Part shown: in pieces, positions 22,596 to 32,993 of the stretch
How the letters are laid out: each line of letters starts with the position of its first letter
How positions within the stretch are numbered: position 1 is the first letter of the stretch
NCBI GenBank assembly: GCA_018399285.1
Contig: JAGYOW010000009.1
Location: 1 to 64,000, forward strand
Origin: Desulfotignum sp.
GTDB lineage: Bacteria > Desulfobacterota > Desulfobacteria > Desulfobacterales > Desulfobacteraceae
Reading direction: 5' to 3'
DNA length: 64,000 bases
Translations under genes and position numbers: made by a program
The notes under the pieces: generated by a model
The model's database searches: none
What the model was told of the DNA's origin: nothing
The model's input: only the letters and a program-made list of their open reading frames with translations

Positions 22596-23933
22596 ATGTC
22601 AGCGCATCCTGTTGCAGCGAAAATCGTTGATAAGTACCGGGAAACCTATCCGGCTTCCAGAGAGCGGCACCAGCGCCTGGTCAACTATATCCCGGGTGGG
22701 GCCACAAGAAGTCTGAGCTATTTCAAGCCCTGGCCCATCCACATCGACTATGGCAAAGGGGCCCATGTGTACACCCATGAGGGCCATGAACTGCTGGATG
22801 TCACCAATGCCTATGGGGCGCTGGTGCACGGACACGGAGACCCGGATGTGGTGGCGGCGGTGCAGGCGGGCATTGAGCGGGGTTCCCAGTATTCCACCCC
22901 CACGGACGGCCAGTACCGTCTGGCCAGACTGCTGTGCGACCGGGTGCCGGGGTTTGATAAGGTGCGGTTTCTCAACTCCGGCACGGAGGCCACCATGTTT
23001 GCCATGCGCACGGCCCGGGCCATTACCGGAAAAGACAAGATCCTGAAGATGACCGGCGGATTCCACGGGACCCATGACTGTGTGGCGGCTTCCACCAAGA
23101 AAAACGTGATCACGGCCGGGATTCCGGCGGGCATGACCGCAGACATGCTGGAAGTGCCGTTCAATGATCCTGTTGCTGCGGAAAAAGCGGTAAAGGACAA
23201 CGCGTCCGACCTGGCCGCGGTGATCATGGAGCCGTTTCTTGGGGCCGGGGGCGTGGTTCTGCCCGAAGAAGGCCTGCTCAAGCGGATCCGGGAAGTGACC
23301 CGGGCCCAGGGCGTGCTTTTGATCTTTGACGAGATTTTTTCCTTCCGGGTGGACATCGGCGGGTGCCAGAACCTGTACGGCGTGGTTCCGGATCTCACCA
23401 CCGTGGGAAAAGTGGTGGGGGGAGGCCTGCCCATCGGGGTTTTGGGGGGCAAGGCTGAGTTCATGAACATCTACTGCCATGAAAACACGGAAAAACCGTT
23501 GTATCACTCCGGTACCTTTAACGGGTATGAAACCGTGATGCAGGCCGGGTTTGCCGCCATGACCAAGTATGACGAACAAACCATCGCCGAGATCAATGCC
23601 AAAGGAGCCCGGTTCCAGAAAGGACTGCTGGCAAGCATTGCCGACAACGGGCTGAACATTCAGTCCAACCAGATCGGATCATTGCTCAATATCCATTTTG
23701 TGAACCGGCCCACCACCAGGGCCGCAGATGTCCTGGCATCGGAAGAGGAACTGCACACCCTGATGCATTTGTCGTTGCTTAATAAAGGGATCTTCAATAT
23801 CCCCAGGGGGTTGTTTATTTTGTCCACGAAAATTACCGATGATGAGATGGATATGCTCGTGGGTAAAATGGATGATACGTTGAAAGAACTGTTGCCTTTG
23901 ATCCAAGAAAAATATACCCATTTGCTTTTATAA
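22596..23933 (+). CDS. Class III (GSA-aminomutase-like) PLP aminotransferase, candidate beta-amino acid transaminase
   Basis: NYIPGGATRSLSYFKPWPIHIDYGKGAHVYTHEGHELLDV; FLNSGTEATMFAMRTARAITGKDKI; LIFDEIFSFRV; TTVGKVVGGGLPIG. Confidence 0.88.
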   Translation: MSAHPVAAKIVDKYRETYPASRERHQRLVNYIPGGATRSLSYFKPWPIHIDYGKGAHVYTHEGHELLDVTNAYGALVHGHGDPDVVAAVQAGIERGSQYSTPTDGQYRLARLLCDRVPGFDKVRFLNSGTEATMFAMRTARAITGKDKILKMTGGFHGTHDCVAASTKKNVITAGIPAGMTADMLEVPFNDPVAAEKAVKDNASDLAAVIMEPFLGAGGVVLPEEGLLKRIREVTRAQGVLLIFDEIFSFRVDIGGCQNLYGVVPDLTTVGKVVGGGLPIGVLGGKAEFMNIYCHENTEKPLYHSGTFNGYETVMQAGFAAMTKYDEQTIAEINAKGARFQKGLLASIADNGLNIQSNQIGSLLNIHFVNRPTTRAADVLASEEELHTLMHLSLLNKGIFNIPRGLFILSTKITDDEMDMLVGKMDDTLKELLPLIQEKYTHLLL

Positions 23934-23953
23934 CTTAAATTCTGGAGAAGCAA

Positions 23954-24436
23954 ATGGTATTGGACAGAATTGATAAAAAAATCTTGAACACGCTTCAGGA
24001 AAATGGGAAGATAACCAATTCAAAATTGTCAAAAATCGTGGGCATATCCGCCCCTGCCACCCTGGAACGGGTCAAGCGCCTGGAACTGGCAGGGGTGATC
24101 ACCCATTTTACCGCAGTGGTGAATCCCGAAAAAATCGGGCTTTCCATCATTGCGATGGTGAACATCAGTCTGAATTTGAGCAATCTGTCCTCCGTGGCTG
24201 TGATCAAGGAGAAATTCATGGCTTTGGATGAGGTGATTGAATGTTATCAGATTGCCGGGGCCGATGATTTTATGCTCAAAGTGGCGGCACGGGATATCAA
24301 AACCTACGGGGAGTTCATGAACAAAAAACTGACGCAGATAGAAGGCATTCAGATCATTAAATCGTCTTTTATCATTGATAACGTCAAAGTGAAAAAGATG
24401 TTTCTGCTGGATATGGAGGAAGAATACAGAGTTTAA
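23954..24436 (+). CDS. Lrp/AsnC family transcriptional regulator
   Basis: LDRIDKKILNTLQENGKITNSKLSKIVGISAPATLERVKRLELAGVI HTH plus C-terminal RAM-like domain. Confidence 0.92.
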   Translation: MVLDRIDKKILNTLQENGKITNSKLSKIVGISAPATLERVKRLELAGVITHFTAVVNPEKIGLSIIAMVNISLNLSNLSSVAVIKEKFMALDEVIECYQIAGADDFMLKVAARDIKTYGEFMNKKLTQIEGIQIIKSSFIIDNVKVKKMFLLDMEEEYRV

Positions 24437-24477
24437 AAAATCAATGCCAACCATATAAATTAAAGAGGAGTCAGCGT

Positions 24478-25410
24478 ATGGATAAACTGATCATTACCGC
24501 AGCGATCACGGGTTCGGTTCACATTCCCACCATGAGTGATTATCTGCCCATCACGCCGGATGAGATTGTGGAGGATGCGGTCAAAGCCTGGGAGGCCGGG
24601 GCCGCCATTGCCCACATTCATGTGCGCAACCCTGAAAACGGCCTGCCCGTGTCCGACCCGGACCTGTTTTTAGAAGTCCATTCCAAAATCAAAGCCCGGT
24701 GCAACATGATTCTTTTGCCCACCACCGGGGGAGGTATGAACCAGACCACGGAAGAAAAACTGATTCCCATCAAAAAACTCAAACCGGAAATGTGCTCCTT
24801 TGACCCGGCCCCTTTCAATTTCGGTATCTTTCAGATCGCCAGCCGGTTCAAGGAATTCAAGTATGACTGGGAAAAAGAGTATCTGGAACTGTGCAAGAAT
24901 GTCACCTTTCGCCCCACCTTTAATGACGATCTGATCTATGCCAAGACCTTTTTAGAGATTGACACCAAACCGGAATTCGAGATCTATGAACTGGGCCATG
25001 TGTCTTATGTGAAATGGCTCATGGAGGAAAACCTGGTAAAACTGCCCGTGCATCTGCAGTTTGTGTTCGGTCCCATGGTGGGGTGGATGACCCCTTCGGT
25101 CAAACACCTGGTGCTGATCCATGACGAAGCCAAAGAGGTGCTGGGCCAAGAAAATTTCACCTGGTCCGTGGCGGCCGGGGGCAGGTATCAGATTCCCATC
25201 ACTTCCACAGCCATGGCCATGGGTGCCCAGAATGTGCGGGTGGGACTGGAGGATTCCGTGTATGCGGGCAAAGGCGTCATGGCCAAGGCATCTGCCGACC
25301 AGGTCAACAAGGTCAAAAACGTGGCAAAGGAGATGAGCCTGGTGCCGGCCACCTCGGATGAAGCCAGAGAAATGTTAGGACTCAAGGGGCTGGACAAGGT
25401 CAATTTTTAG
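24478..25410 (+). CDS. Beta-keto acid cleavage enzyme (BKACE/DUF849, 3-keto-5-aminohexanoate cleavage enzyme family)
   Basis: LIITAAITGSVHIPTMSDYLPITPDEIVEDAVKAWEAGAAIAHIHVRNPENG; VRVGLEDSVYAGKGVMAKASADQV. Confidence 0.93.
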   Translation: MDKLIITAAITGSVHIPTMSDYLPITPDEIVEDAVKAWEAGAAIAHIHVRNPENGLPVSDPDLFLEVHSKIKARCNMILLPTTGGGMNQTTEEKLIPIKKLKPEMCSFDPAPFNFGIFQIASRFKEFKYDWEKEYLELCKNVTFRPTFNDDLIYAKTFLEIDTKPEFEIYELGHVSYVKWLMEENLVKLPVHLQFVFGPMVGWMTPSVKHLVLIHDEAKEVLGQENFTWSVAAGGRYQIPITSTAMAMGAQNVRVGLEDSVYAGKGVMAKASADQVNKVKNVAKEMSLVPATSDEAREMLGLKGLDKVNF

Positions 25411-25447
25411 ATGATGGCCTAAAAACGTGAAATATAAGGAGGGATCA

Positions 25448-27028
25448 TTGAACTACTCAGGTTATGCTTCAATCCATGCAAGACACATTCCTGACAAGGT
25501 TTGCCTGATCGAAAGAATGCCGGGAGAAGGGTCCCGGCGCACCTTTACCTGGCAGGAATTCAATGACGAGATCAACCGCACCGCCAATTACCTGGCAAAG
25601 GAACTGGGGGTGAAAAAAGGGGATTTTGTCATGCATCTCCAGAACAATTCCCTGGAGTGGATGGTTACCTATTATGCCATTATCCGCCTGGGCGCGATCG
25701 TGGTGCCGCTGAATTTCCGGTTCGAAGGCCCGGATATCCAGTATGCGGCAAAGGTGTGCAACCCGGATGTGTTCATCCTGGGTTCGGAATTTTTAGGCGT
25801 GGTCCAGCCGGTGCAGGACACGTTGACCACCATCAAACATTTTATCTGTGTGGGCACAGAGGTGCCGTCGGACATGACCGATTATGCGGCCATCAAAAAT
25901 TATGAAAATACCGGGGATGCCATGGTGGAAGTGGAACGGGATCACGGTCTGGCCATGATGTTCACCTCCGGCACCACGGGCAAGCCCAAACCGGTGCTGC
26001 ACACCCATTATTCTTTGAACAGCACAGCCGTTGGCAACGGCATGACCTATTTTGTGCAAAAAGATGACAATTACCTGATCTTTCTGCCCCTGTACCATTC
26101 CGGGACCCTGTTTCTATGGGCCCCGTTCTACGCCACAGGTGCGGCCGGCACCATTATCAGGGATTTCAAGGATCCCAAATGGATCATCGAGGCCATTGCC
26201 GCAGAAGGATGCACAGATACATTGTTTGTCGTGCCCATTGCCATTGCCATTCTCAATGCAATGAACAAGGGAACGATCCGGCTGGCTGATTATGATCTGT
26301 CTTCCTGGAAATATATGGAAGTGGGTGCCCAGCCCGTGCCCTTCGACATCATGAAGGAACTGGTGGAAAAACTGCCCTGCAAAGTGTCCAATATCTACGG
26401 CATCACTGAAGGCGGCGGCGGGGGAACTTTCAACCTGTATCCCGAGGATGTCCTGACCAAGCCCGGATCCATCGGCAAGCCCACGTTCAGTGTGGAAGCC
26501 AAAATCGTGGACCCCTTAGGCGAAGAACTGCCTGCCGGGGAAGTAGGTGAACTGGTGTTCAGAACCCCCCGCATGATGTATGAATATTATTCCAATCCTG
26601 AAAAAACGGCAGAGACGATAAAAAATGGTTGGCTTTACACGGGAGATCTATTAAAAAGAGACAAAGACGGTTATTTTTATATTGTGGACCGCATGAAAGA
26701 CATGATCACCAGTGGTGGGGAAAACATCTATCCCGTGGAAATCGAGGATGCGCTCATGGATCATCCGGACATCGATGATGTGGCCTGTATCGGGTATCCG
26801 GATGACCGACTGGTGGAAATCGTGATGGCTGTGGTCCAGCTCAAGGAGGGACGGCAGATGACTGAAGATGATGTGATTGAGTTTGCCAAAACCAAGCTGT
26901 CCCTGTACAAAGTACCCCGAAAAGTGACGTTTGATGAAGTCCCTAGAAATCCCACAGGGAAATTGATGAAACCCCAGCTCAGACAAAAATATACCGGCCG
27001 TAAAGAGGCGTTTAAACAACTGGCATAA
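25448..27028 (+). CDS. AMP-forming acyl-CoA synthetase/ligase
   Basis: MFTSGTTGKPKPVLHTH; YTGDLLKRDKDGYFYIVDRMKDMITSGGENIYPVEIE; TTG start inferred after AAGGAGGG (the in-frame ATG at 25427 lies over that RBS). Confidence 0.92.
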   Translation: MNYSGYASIHARHIPDKVCLIERMPGEGSRRTFTWQEFNDEINRTANYLAKELGVKKGDFVMHLQNNSLEWMVTYYAIIRLGAIVVPLNFRFEGPDIQYAAKVCNPDVFILGSEFLGVVQPVQDTLTTIKHFICVGTEVPSDMTDYAAIKNYENTGDAMVEVERDHGLAMMFTSGTTGKPKPVLHTHYSLNSTAVGNGMTYFVQKDDNYLIFLPLYHSGTLFLWAPFYATGAAGTIIRDFKDPKWIIEAIAAEGCTDTLFVVPIAIAILNAMNKGTIRLADYDLSSWKYMEVGAQPVPFDIMKELVEKLPCKVSNIYGITEGGGGGTFNLYPEDVLTKPGSIGKPTFSVEAKIVDPLGEELPAGEVGELVFRTPRMMYEYYSNPEKTAETIKNGWLYTGDLLKRDKDGYFYIVDRMKDMITSGGENIYPVEIEDALMDHPDIDDVACIGYPDDRLVEIVMAVVQLKEGRQMTEDDVIEFAKTKLSLYKVPRKVTFDEVPRNPTGKLMKPQLRQKYTGRKEAFKQLA

Positions 27029-27123
27029 GTTCCGTCCGACCCAGGTTACCACCAGTGTGGAGGTAAAGAGCCCGCTGCTCTGATAACATTATAATTTTAA
27101 ACTTTTTTTGGAAAGGAACAGAC

Positions 27124-28193
27124 ATGACGAAATTTCGCTTATTTTCAAGTTTACTGCTGGTTTTGACCGTAGCTGTCTTGATGATCATCGGCTCCGGACT
27201 GGCCACAGCTTCGTCTCTGGACAAATGGAAACCGGATTTCGATCCCAGCGGGGCCAAGTACAAATGCATTGTTTCCAATGTGTCCACACCCGCTCTGGTG
27301 GGCACCCATGCCGGATTTGAAATGCGCGATGAGTTGTGGAAACGCACCAACGGCAAGATTTACATCGATTTCAAGCCCCTTTCCATTTTGGGCGGGGAAG
27401 TGGAAGTGCTGAACATGCTCCAGATGGGGGCGATTCAAGGGATGGGGGTGTCTTCGGTGGCCTCCACCAACTTAGGGCCCCGGTTCGGTATCGTCAACCT
27501 GCCGTTTTTAGTGGATTCCTTTGAAAAACTGGATAAATTCACTTCCAATGAAAAACTGTTCAGTCATTTTTTGAATGCCATGGATCATCAGGGCATCACC
27601 GGTCTGGATACGGCCATTATGGCTGGGCCACCACCGAGCCGGTGAGAACAATTGCCGATGCCAAGAAAGTCAAATTCAGAACGGCCGAAGCCGCCGTGAA
27701 CCAGCTGTCTTACCGGAACTGGGGATTCAATCCGGTTGCCATGCCCTGGCCGGATGTGCCCGTGGCCTTGAAACAAGGCGTCATCACCGGACTGGATCAC
27801 ACCCTGGCCGTGTGCTACCTGACCAAAAAATTTGAGGTGGCCAAATATTTTACCGAGATCAACTATGCCCAGGGACTGTTTATCTGGATTTTCAACAAGG
27901 CATGGCTGGCCGCCTTGCCCGATGATTTGCGGCAGACCTTTATTGAGACGGTACATGATGTGGCTGCCGAGAACCGGAAAAGAACGGCTGTCTGGGAAGC
28001 AGAGAATAAAGTGGCTGCCCAGGGGGAAGGCGTGGAATTCATCCAGTTGCCGGAAGCGGAAATTGAAATTCTCAAAGACCAGAGCCAGCCCACCTATGAA
28101 AAATATGCCGAAGAAATCAACCGGCTGTATCCCGGGGATACTTACAGACCGGATAATTTCTTAAAAGAGGTGCAGGATTTTTTAAACGAATAA
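27124..28193 (+). CDS. TRAP transporter solute-binding protein DctP type; one apparent frameshift near 27625
   Basis: Two abutting ORFs (27124..27645, 27642..28193) forming one DctP protein; junction ...LDTAIMAG / GWATTEPVRTIADAKKVKFRTAEA. Confidence 0.85.
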
Positions 28194-28210
28194 TATCTGA
28201 AATTTGACGG

Positions 28211-28241
28211 GTCAGGCCTGTTTGTTTTGAGCAGGCCTGAC
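28211..28241 (+). promoter_or_regulatory. Perfect 10-bp inverted repeat between dctP and dctQ
   Basis: gtcaggcctg / caggcctgac, 11-nt loop, followed by tcttttaac. Confidence 0.75.
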
Positions 28242-28277
28242 TCTTTTAACAATCATTGAATCCGGAGTTGGCTATTT

Positions 28278-28760
28278 ATGCTTGGGAAAATACTGAAGAA
28301 ACTGGATACAGCTGCCAGTCATTTTGAAGAATGGACCCTTTTCATTATTGTGATCACCGCGTTGATTGCGTTGTTTTTCAATGTGGTCCTGCGGTATGGA
28401 TTTAATTATACCCTTGCCTGGAGTGAAGAGCTGGTGCGGATTGTGATTATTTACTCCACGTTCATCGGCGCCAGCGTGGCGGTCAAGCAGCGGGCCATGA
28501 TCCGTATTGACGCGGTGGTTCAGCTTTTTCCCAGACTCAAGAAAGGCCTGACTTTTTATACCAATATCCTGATGCTGGTCTTTGCCGGGATGATGATTTA
28601 TTATGGGTATAAAATGACCCATCTCCAGCTTTTGACCCACCAGAAGACCATAATCATGCAGATTCCCCTGGTTGTTGTATACGCCGTCATGCCGGTAACA
28701 GGCTTGATGGTGTTTCTCAGGACGGTTCAGGTGATGGTTCAGGATTTTACATCAAAATAA
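28278..28760 (+). CDS. TRAP transporter small permease DctQ type
   Basis: Four TM-like segments; NYTLAWSEELVRIVIIYSTFIGASVAVKQRAMIRID. Confidence 0.9.
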   Translation: MLGKILKKLDTAASHFEEWTLFIIVITALIALFFNVVLRYGFNYTLAWSEELVRIVIIYSTFIGASVAVKQRAMIRIDAVVQLFPRLKKGLTFYTNILMLVFAGMMIYYGYKMTHLQLLTHQKTIIMQIPLVVVYAVMPVTGLMVFLRTVQVMVQDFTSK

Positions 28761-28775
28761 AAAGGGCCTTTTTTC

Positions 28776-30064
28776 ATGCAGACAAGTGATCTGATTATTC
28801 TGTGTATTCTGTTGGGGTGCATGTTTACTTATGTGCCCGTTTTTCTGTGTCTGTTTTTTACTGCTGCCATCGGGCTGATTTTTTTTCTGGATATGCCCCT
28901 GGGGCTTTTGATCCAGACCTTATTTCGGAGTCTGGATAACTTTTCTCTGGTGGTGGTGCTGTTTTTTATCCTTTGCGGTAATATCATGAGCAAGGGAAAA
29001 ACCGTGGAAAAACTGATCAATCTGGCCAATGCCCTGGTGAGCTGGCTGCCGGGGGGCTTAGGTATGGCAGGGGTCATCGGATGCGGGTTGTTCGGGGCAA
29101 TCTCCGGCTCCACTGTGGCCACGGTGGTGGCATTAGGCGGATTCATGATCCCGGCGTTGATGAGAAACGGGTATGATGAAAAATATACCCTGGGGCTCAT
29201 GACCACCTCCCCGAATTTAGGTGTGATCATTCCTCCCAGCATCAGCATGATATTTTATTCCATGATCAGTAATGTGTCGCTGGAAGGGTTGTTCATCACC
29301 GGGTTCATCCCCGGGCTGTTGATTATTATCTGTGTGTGTCTCTACTCCTGGCTCAAATACCGGAACAGAACCGATATCAAACGGCTGCCCGCCCCGAGAC
29401 TGGGAGATTTGCTGGCGATTTTCAAGGAAGGGTTCTGGGCGTTGATGCTCATTGTCATTATCTTCGGTGGGATATTCTCGGTATGTTCACCGCCAATGAG
29501 GCGGCCGTGGTGGCATCGGTCTATGCGCTTTTGTGGAATATTTTATCTACCGGTCCATGAGTTTTAACGATATCAAGGATGTGACCAGGAGTTCTTGCAG
29601 TTACATCGGCCACCCTACGCTTATCGTGGCATCGGCCACCTGTTTTGACGGTATCTGACCCTTTGGAAAACATTCCCAACCGGGTGGCTGAAGTGGTGTC
29701 TCCACCATCCAGTCGCCGATCATGTTTTTAATGGCCATGAATATTCTGCTGCTGATCATCGGCATGTTCATGGATATCATCTCCGCCACTCTGATCCTGG
29801 GGCCGGTGTTTCTGCTGCTTCTCGGTGGGCCGTTTGGTGTGGATCCCATGCATTCTGGGCTGATCATGACCGTGAATCTGGCCATTGGATACTGTACCCG
29901 CCCATGTAGGGTGGAGTCTGTTCATCACCGGATCCCCGCCAAGGGATATTATCTATGTGTCCCGGGCCATCTGGCCGTTTCTGGTCATCCAGATCGGTGT
30001 GTTGTTCTTTGGACCTATTTTCCCAGGTCGTTTTGTTTCGCCTTGGATGCTCGGATACAATTAA
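28776..30064 (+). CDS. TRAP transporter large permease DctM type; several apparent frameshifts after about 29470
   Basis: GLGMAGVIGCGLFGAISGSTVATVVALGGFMIPALMRNGYDEKYTLGLMTTSPNLGVIIPPSI; GMFTANEAAVVASVYAL and MNILLLIIGMFMDIISATLILGPVF in other frames. Confidence 0.85.
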
Positions 30065-30086
30065 CCCATGAAAAGATCTGTTAGAC

Positions 30087-30117
30087 AGCGTCCGCCGCCA
30101 ACCGGGCGGCGGACGCT
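30087..30117. terminator. GC-rich perfect hairpin between convergent dctM and response-regulator genes
   Basis: agcgtccgccgcc / ggcggcggacgct, 5-nt loop. Confidence 0.75.
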
Positions 30118-30119
30118 CG

Positions 30120-30677
30120 CTATATGCCTTTGCTTATGATGTCGGGATTGTGGCGCAAACGTTCCTGAATCCCTCTGGACACGGTCCAGTGCTGTTCGAA
30201 TTCATCCCAGAAATCCCGGTTCTCATCTTTCCAGTTGTCACCGAAGCGCAGATCAAAGTGATCGCCGAGTTTATCGAACAGCAGTTTCCAGGTGGGCTTG
30301 CCCTGTTTCTGTGCATCCATGAATTCTTCAATCAAGGTGTCCAGATCACTTAAATGCTCTTTGGACAGATAAGAAATCGCCCCTTTTTTGATGGACTCTA
30401 TCAACGCCCGGGGATTCATGGCATTGGCAGTGAGCATGATGGCCGGGATATCCCGCTGGACGCATTCTTCCAAAAGTTTGATCCCATTGACTCCCATAAT
30501 GTCCAGGATCGCCAGATCATATCGGGTATTGTAAATTTTTTCCGACGCTGTTTCATAATCAGTTGCAGAATCCACGGTGGCTGTATCCAGAATCTCCTGA
30601 ATGGTTTCAAGGATATCCTTTTCATCATCTACTGCCAGAATGTGCTTGCCTTTTAAAAAAGATTTGGCCATGAGCAT
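30120..30677 (-). CDS. Response regulator (REC domain plus C-terminal extension)
   Basis: ILAVDDEKDILETIQEIL, DLAILDIMGVNGIKLLEE, PAIMLTANA; no adjacent histidine kinase. Confidence 0.88.
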   Translation of the reverse strand: MLMAKSFLKGKHILAVDDEKDILETIQEILDTATVDSATDYETASEKIYNTRYDLAILDIMGVNGIKLLEECVQRDIPAIMLTANAMNPRALIESIKKGAISYLSKEHLSDLDTLIEEFMDAQKQGKPTWKLLFDKLGDHFDLRFGDNWKDENRDFWDEFEQHWTVSRGIQERLRHNPDIISKGI

Positions 30678-30962
30678 CTCTCCTTATGAACTTTATATAA
30701 AAAGGGTATTGTGGGCATTTTATTTTAAATATTTTGTCATAAAATATTTATGATTAAATAAAATTAACTTATCATGGATAGATCCTTAATATTTATAAAT
30801 TAATCAAATTTGTGTGGAATGTCAATAAAGAACATGAGGTTCACATAATTGAAAGCAGATGAAAATCCGGTTGCAGATTCTGTTTGTAATCGATATGGTA
30901 AGCATGAAATGTCAAGAAGGCAACACGGACGAATCATCCATTCACAGGACCGGGAAGGGGGC

Positions 30963-31463
30963 ATGACACCATTTGCTGAAAAAATTGTCACGTTTTCAGA
31001 AATCACTGTAATTGCTGAATATCTCCGTGAGGAGGGAAAAACCATTGTCTTTACCAATGGATGCTTTGATCTCCTCCATGTCGGACATGTCACGTATCTG
31101 TCAGCCGCTGCTGAATTGGGGGATGTTCTGGTTTTAGGGCTCAATTCCGATGTGTCTGTGAAATCAATCAAAGGGGAAAAGCGTCCGGTCATCCACCAGG
31201 ACCAGCGGGCCATTGTGGTGGCGGCCCTTCAGATGGTGGATTATGTGGTGCAGTTCGATGCACCTGATCCCTTGACTCTGATTGAAACAGTACGCCCGGA
31301 TGTTCTGGTGAAAGGTGCGGACTGGGCGGAACATGCCATTGTGGGGGCGGATGTCGTCAAGGCCAAAGGCGGACGGGTGGCACGGATCGACCTGGCGCCG
31401 GGCATTTCCACCACAACCATTATCCAGCGCATCGGCGCATTGTATGGCAAGGAAACACTGTGA
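30963..31463 (+). CDS. rfaE2: D-glycero-beta-D-manno-heptose 1-phosphate adenylyltransferase (RfaE domain II)
   Basis: KTIVFTNGCFDLLHVGHVTYLSAAAELGDVLVLGLNSDVSVKSIKGEKRPV. Confidence 0.9.
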   Translation: MTPFAEKIVTFSEITVIAEYLREEGKTIVFTNGCFDLLHVGHVTYLSAAAELGDVLVLGLNSDVSVKSIKGEKRPVIHQDQRAIVVAALQMVDYVVQFDAPDPLTLIETVRPDVLVKGADWAEHAIVGADVVKAKGGRVARIDLAPGISTTTIIQRIGALYGKETL

Positions 31464-32248
31464 GATCTTCTTCTTGTCCAGGAATGACATTTCCCCATTT
31501 ATCAGACTGCTCACACCTGGTTCACGGGGTGTTTCCCCGCAAAGGCGGGGTGAGTCTGCCGCCGTTTGATTCACTGAACGTGGGGTTCAGCACCGGAGAT
31601 GATCCGGCCGCAGTCATAGAAAACCGGCATCGGATTCTGTCATGGTTACAGATGCCCCGGGCCGTTTTTTTAAACCAGGTCCATGGAAAAGAGGTCCTGG
31701 TACTGGCCGGAGATGAAAAAATCGATGCAGATCTGATCTGGGAACCGGGTCGTCCTGCAACCGGAAAGGCGCTGACTGCGGATGCCGTGGTCACCGATCT
31801 GACCCAGCTGGCCCTGGTGATCCAGGTGGCGGACTGTCAGGCCGTGATGCTGGCGGATCCTGAAAAAAAAGTCATTGCCAACGTGCATTCCGGATGGCGG
31901 GGAAGTGTGAAAAATATCATCGGGCAATGTGTGGATGTCATGATCGAGCGATTCGGGTGTGATCCAAAGCAAATTCTGGCGGGGATTTCACCCTCTTTAG
32001 GTCCCTGCTGCGCCCAGTTCATCCATTATCAAAAAGAGATACCTGAACGGCTGTGGCAGTATAAATCTCAGGATCGGCCGTATTTTGATTTCTGGGCCCT
32101 TTCTTTTGACCAGTTGACAGCCAGAGGCGTGACCCCGTCCCATATTCTGAACATGAACCAGTGTACCCGGTGCCGTGCGGATACGTTTTTTTCCTATCGA
32201 AAGACCCGGCAAACCGGGCGGTTCGCCTGTGCCATCGGTTTGACCTGA
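31460..32248 (+). CDS. pgeF: Laccase-domain protein, YfiH/PgeF family
   Basis: GVFPRKGGVSLPPFDSLNVGFSTGDD; QVHGKEVLVL; VADCQAVMLADPEKKVIANVHSGWRGSVKNI. Confidence 0.9.
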   Translation: MRSSSCPGMTFPHLSDCSHLVHGVFPRKGGVSLPPFDSLNVGFSTGDDPAAVIENRHRILSWLQMPRAVFLNQVHGKEVLVLAGDEKIDADLIWEPGRPATGKALTADAVVTDLTQLALVIQVADCQAVMLADPEKKVIANVHSGWRGSVKNIIGQCVDVMIERFGCDPKQILAGISPSLGPCCAQFIHYQKEIPERLWQYKSQDRPYFDFWALSFDQLTARGVTPSHILNMNQCTRCRADTFFSYRKTRQTGRFACAIGLT

Positions 32249-32368
32249 AGCATGAAAAGAATGGCGGAGCAGGGGCTTTTTCACGTTGACTTCGCTGAAA
32301 GCATATGATATTTGCACACAGATAAATTGATCTTTGAACAGCCATTGACCGCTTGTTAAACAAGGCAT

Positions 32369-32590
32369 TTGATGAAAAAAGAAACCGGTAAAACCATCAG
32401 AGAATTAGGCTATTTTGCCAGCCTCGGCATGTCCGTGGCCCTGTCGATTTTTATCGGTCTTGGCCTGGGTCTCTGGCTGGATAAGAAATTTGATACAAAC
32501 CCGGTCCTGATGTTTGTGGGATTGATCATCGGGATTATTGCCGGATTCAGTAATATTGTCCGGGCCGGGAAAAAAGGAAAAAATTATTAA
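32369..32590 (+). CDS. AtpZ/AtpI-like F0 accessory protein
   Basis: 73-aa two-TM protein upstream of F0 genes; GLGLGLWLDKKFDTNPVLMFVGLIIGIIAGF. Confidence 0.8.
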   Translation: MMKKETGKTIRELGYFASLGMSVALSIFIGLGLGLWLDKKFDTNPVLMFVGLIIGIIAGFSNIVRAGKKGKNY

Positions 32591-32992
32591 ATGCAGGACC
32601 TGACAAAAATTGTGGATATGGTCACAAAATGCAACTGGTTGCTGTTGATTCTCGTTGCCATGGTGTCGGTGATGATCACTGCCACCTCGTTTTATCTGGG
32701 CGTGGTGGCCGGCGGATTGATTGTGGCCGTCAATTTTCATCTATTGAAGCGTACCATCCAAAAGGATATCCGACCCGAGAAGGTCATGGAAAAAGGACGG
32801 TCCCTCACGGGGCGTGTCCTCATAAAGTATTACATCCGGTTCGTTGCCAGCGGTCTGCTGATTTTTCTGCTGATATCGAATCACGTCGTTCATCCGCTGG
32901 GGCTTCTGACAGGTCTGTCAGTGGTGGTTGCAAGCGTGTTCCTGGTGACAGTGCTTGTGGTGACAAGATTATATTTTAAGGAGGCGGTATAA
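32591..32992 (+). CDS. ATP synthase subunit I-like membrane protein
   Basis: Small multi-TM protein between AtpZ-like and AtpB genes. Confidence 0.7.
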   Translation: MQDLTKIVDMVTKCNWLLLILVAMVSVMITATSFYLGVVAGGLIVAVNFHLLKRTIQKDIRPEKVMEKGRSLTGRVLIKYYIRFVASGLLIFLLISNHVVHPLGLLTGLSVVVASVFLVTVLVVTRLYFKEAV

Positions 32993-32993
32993 G

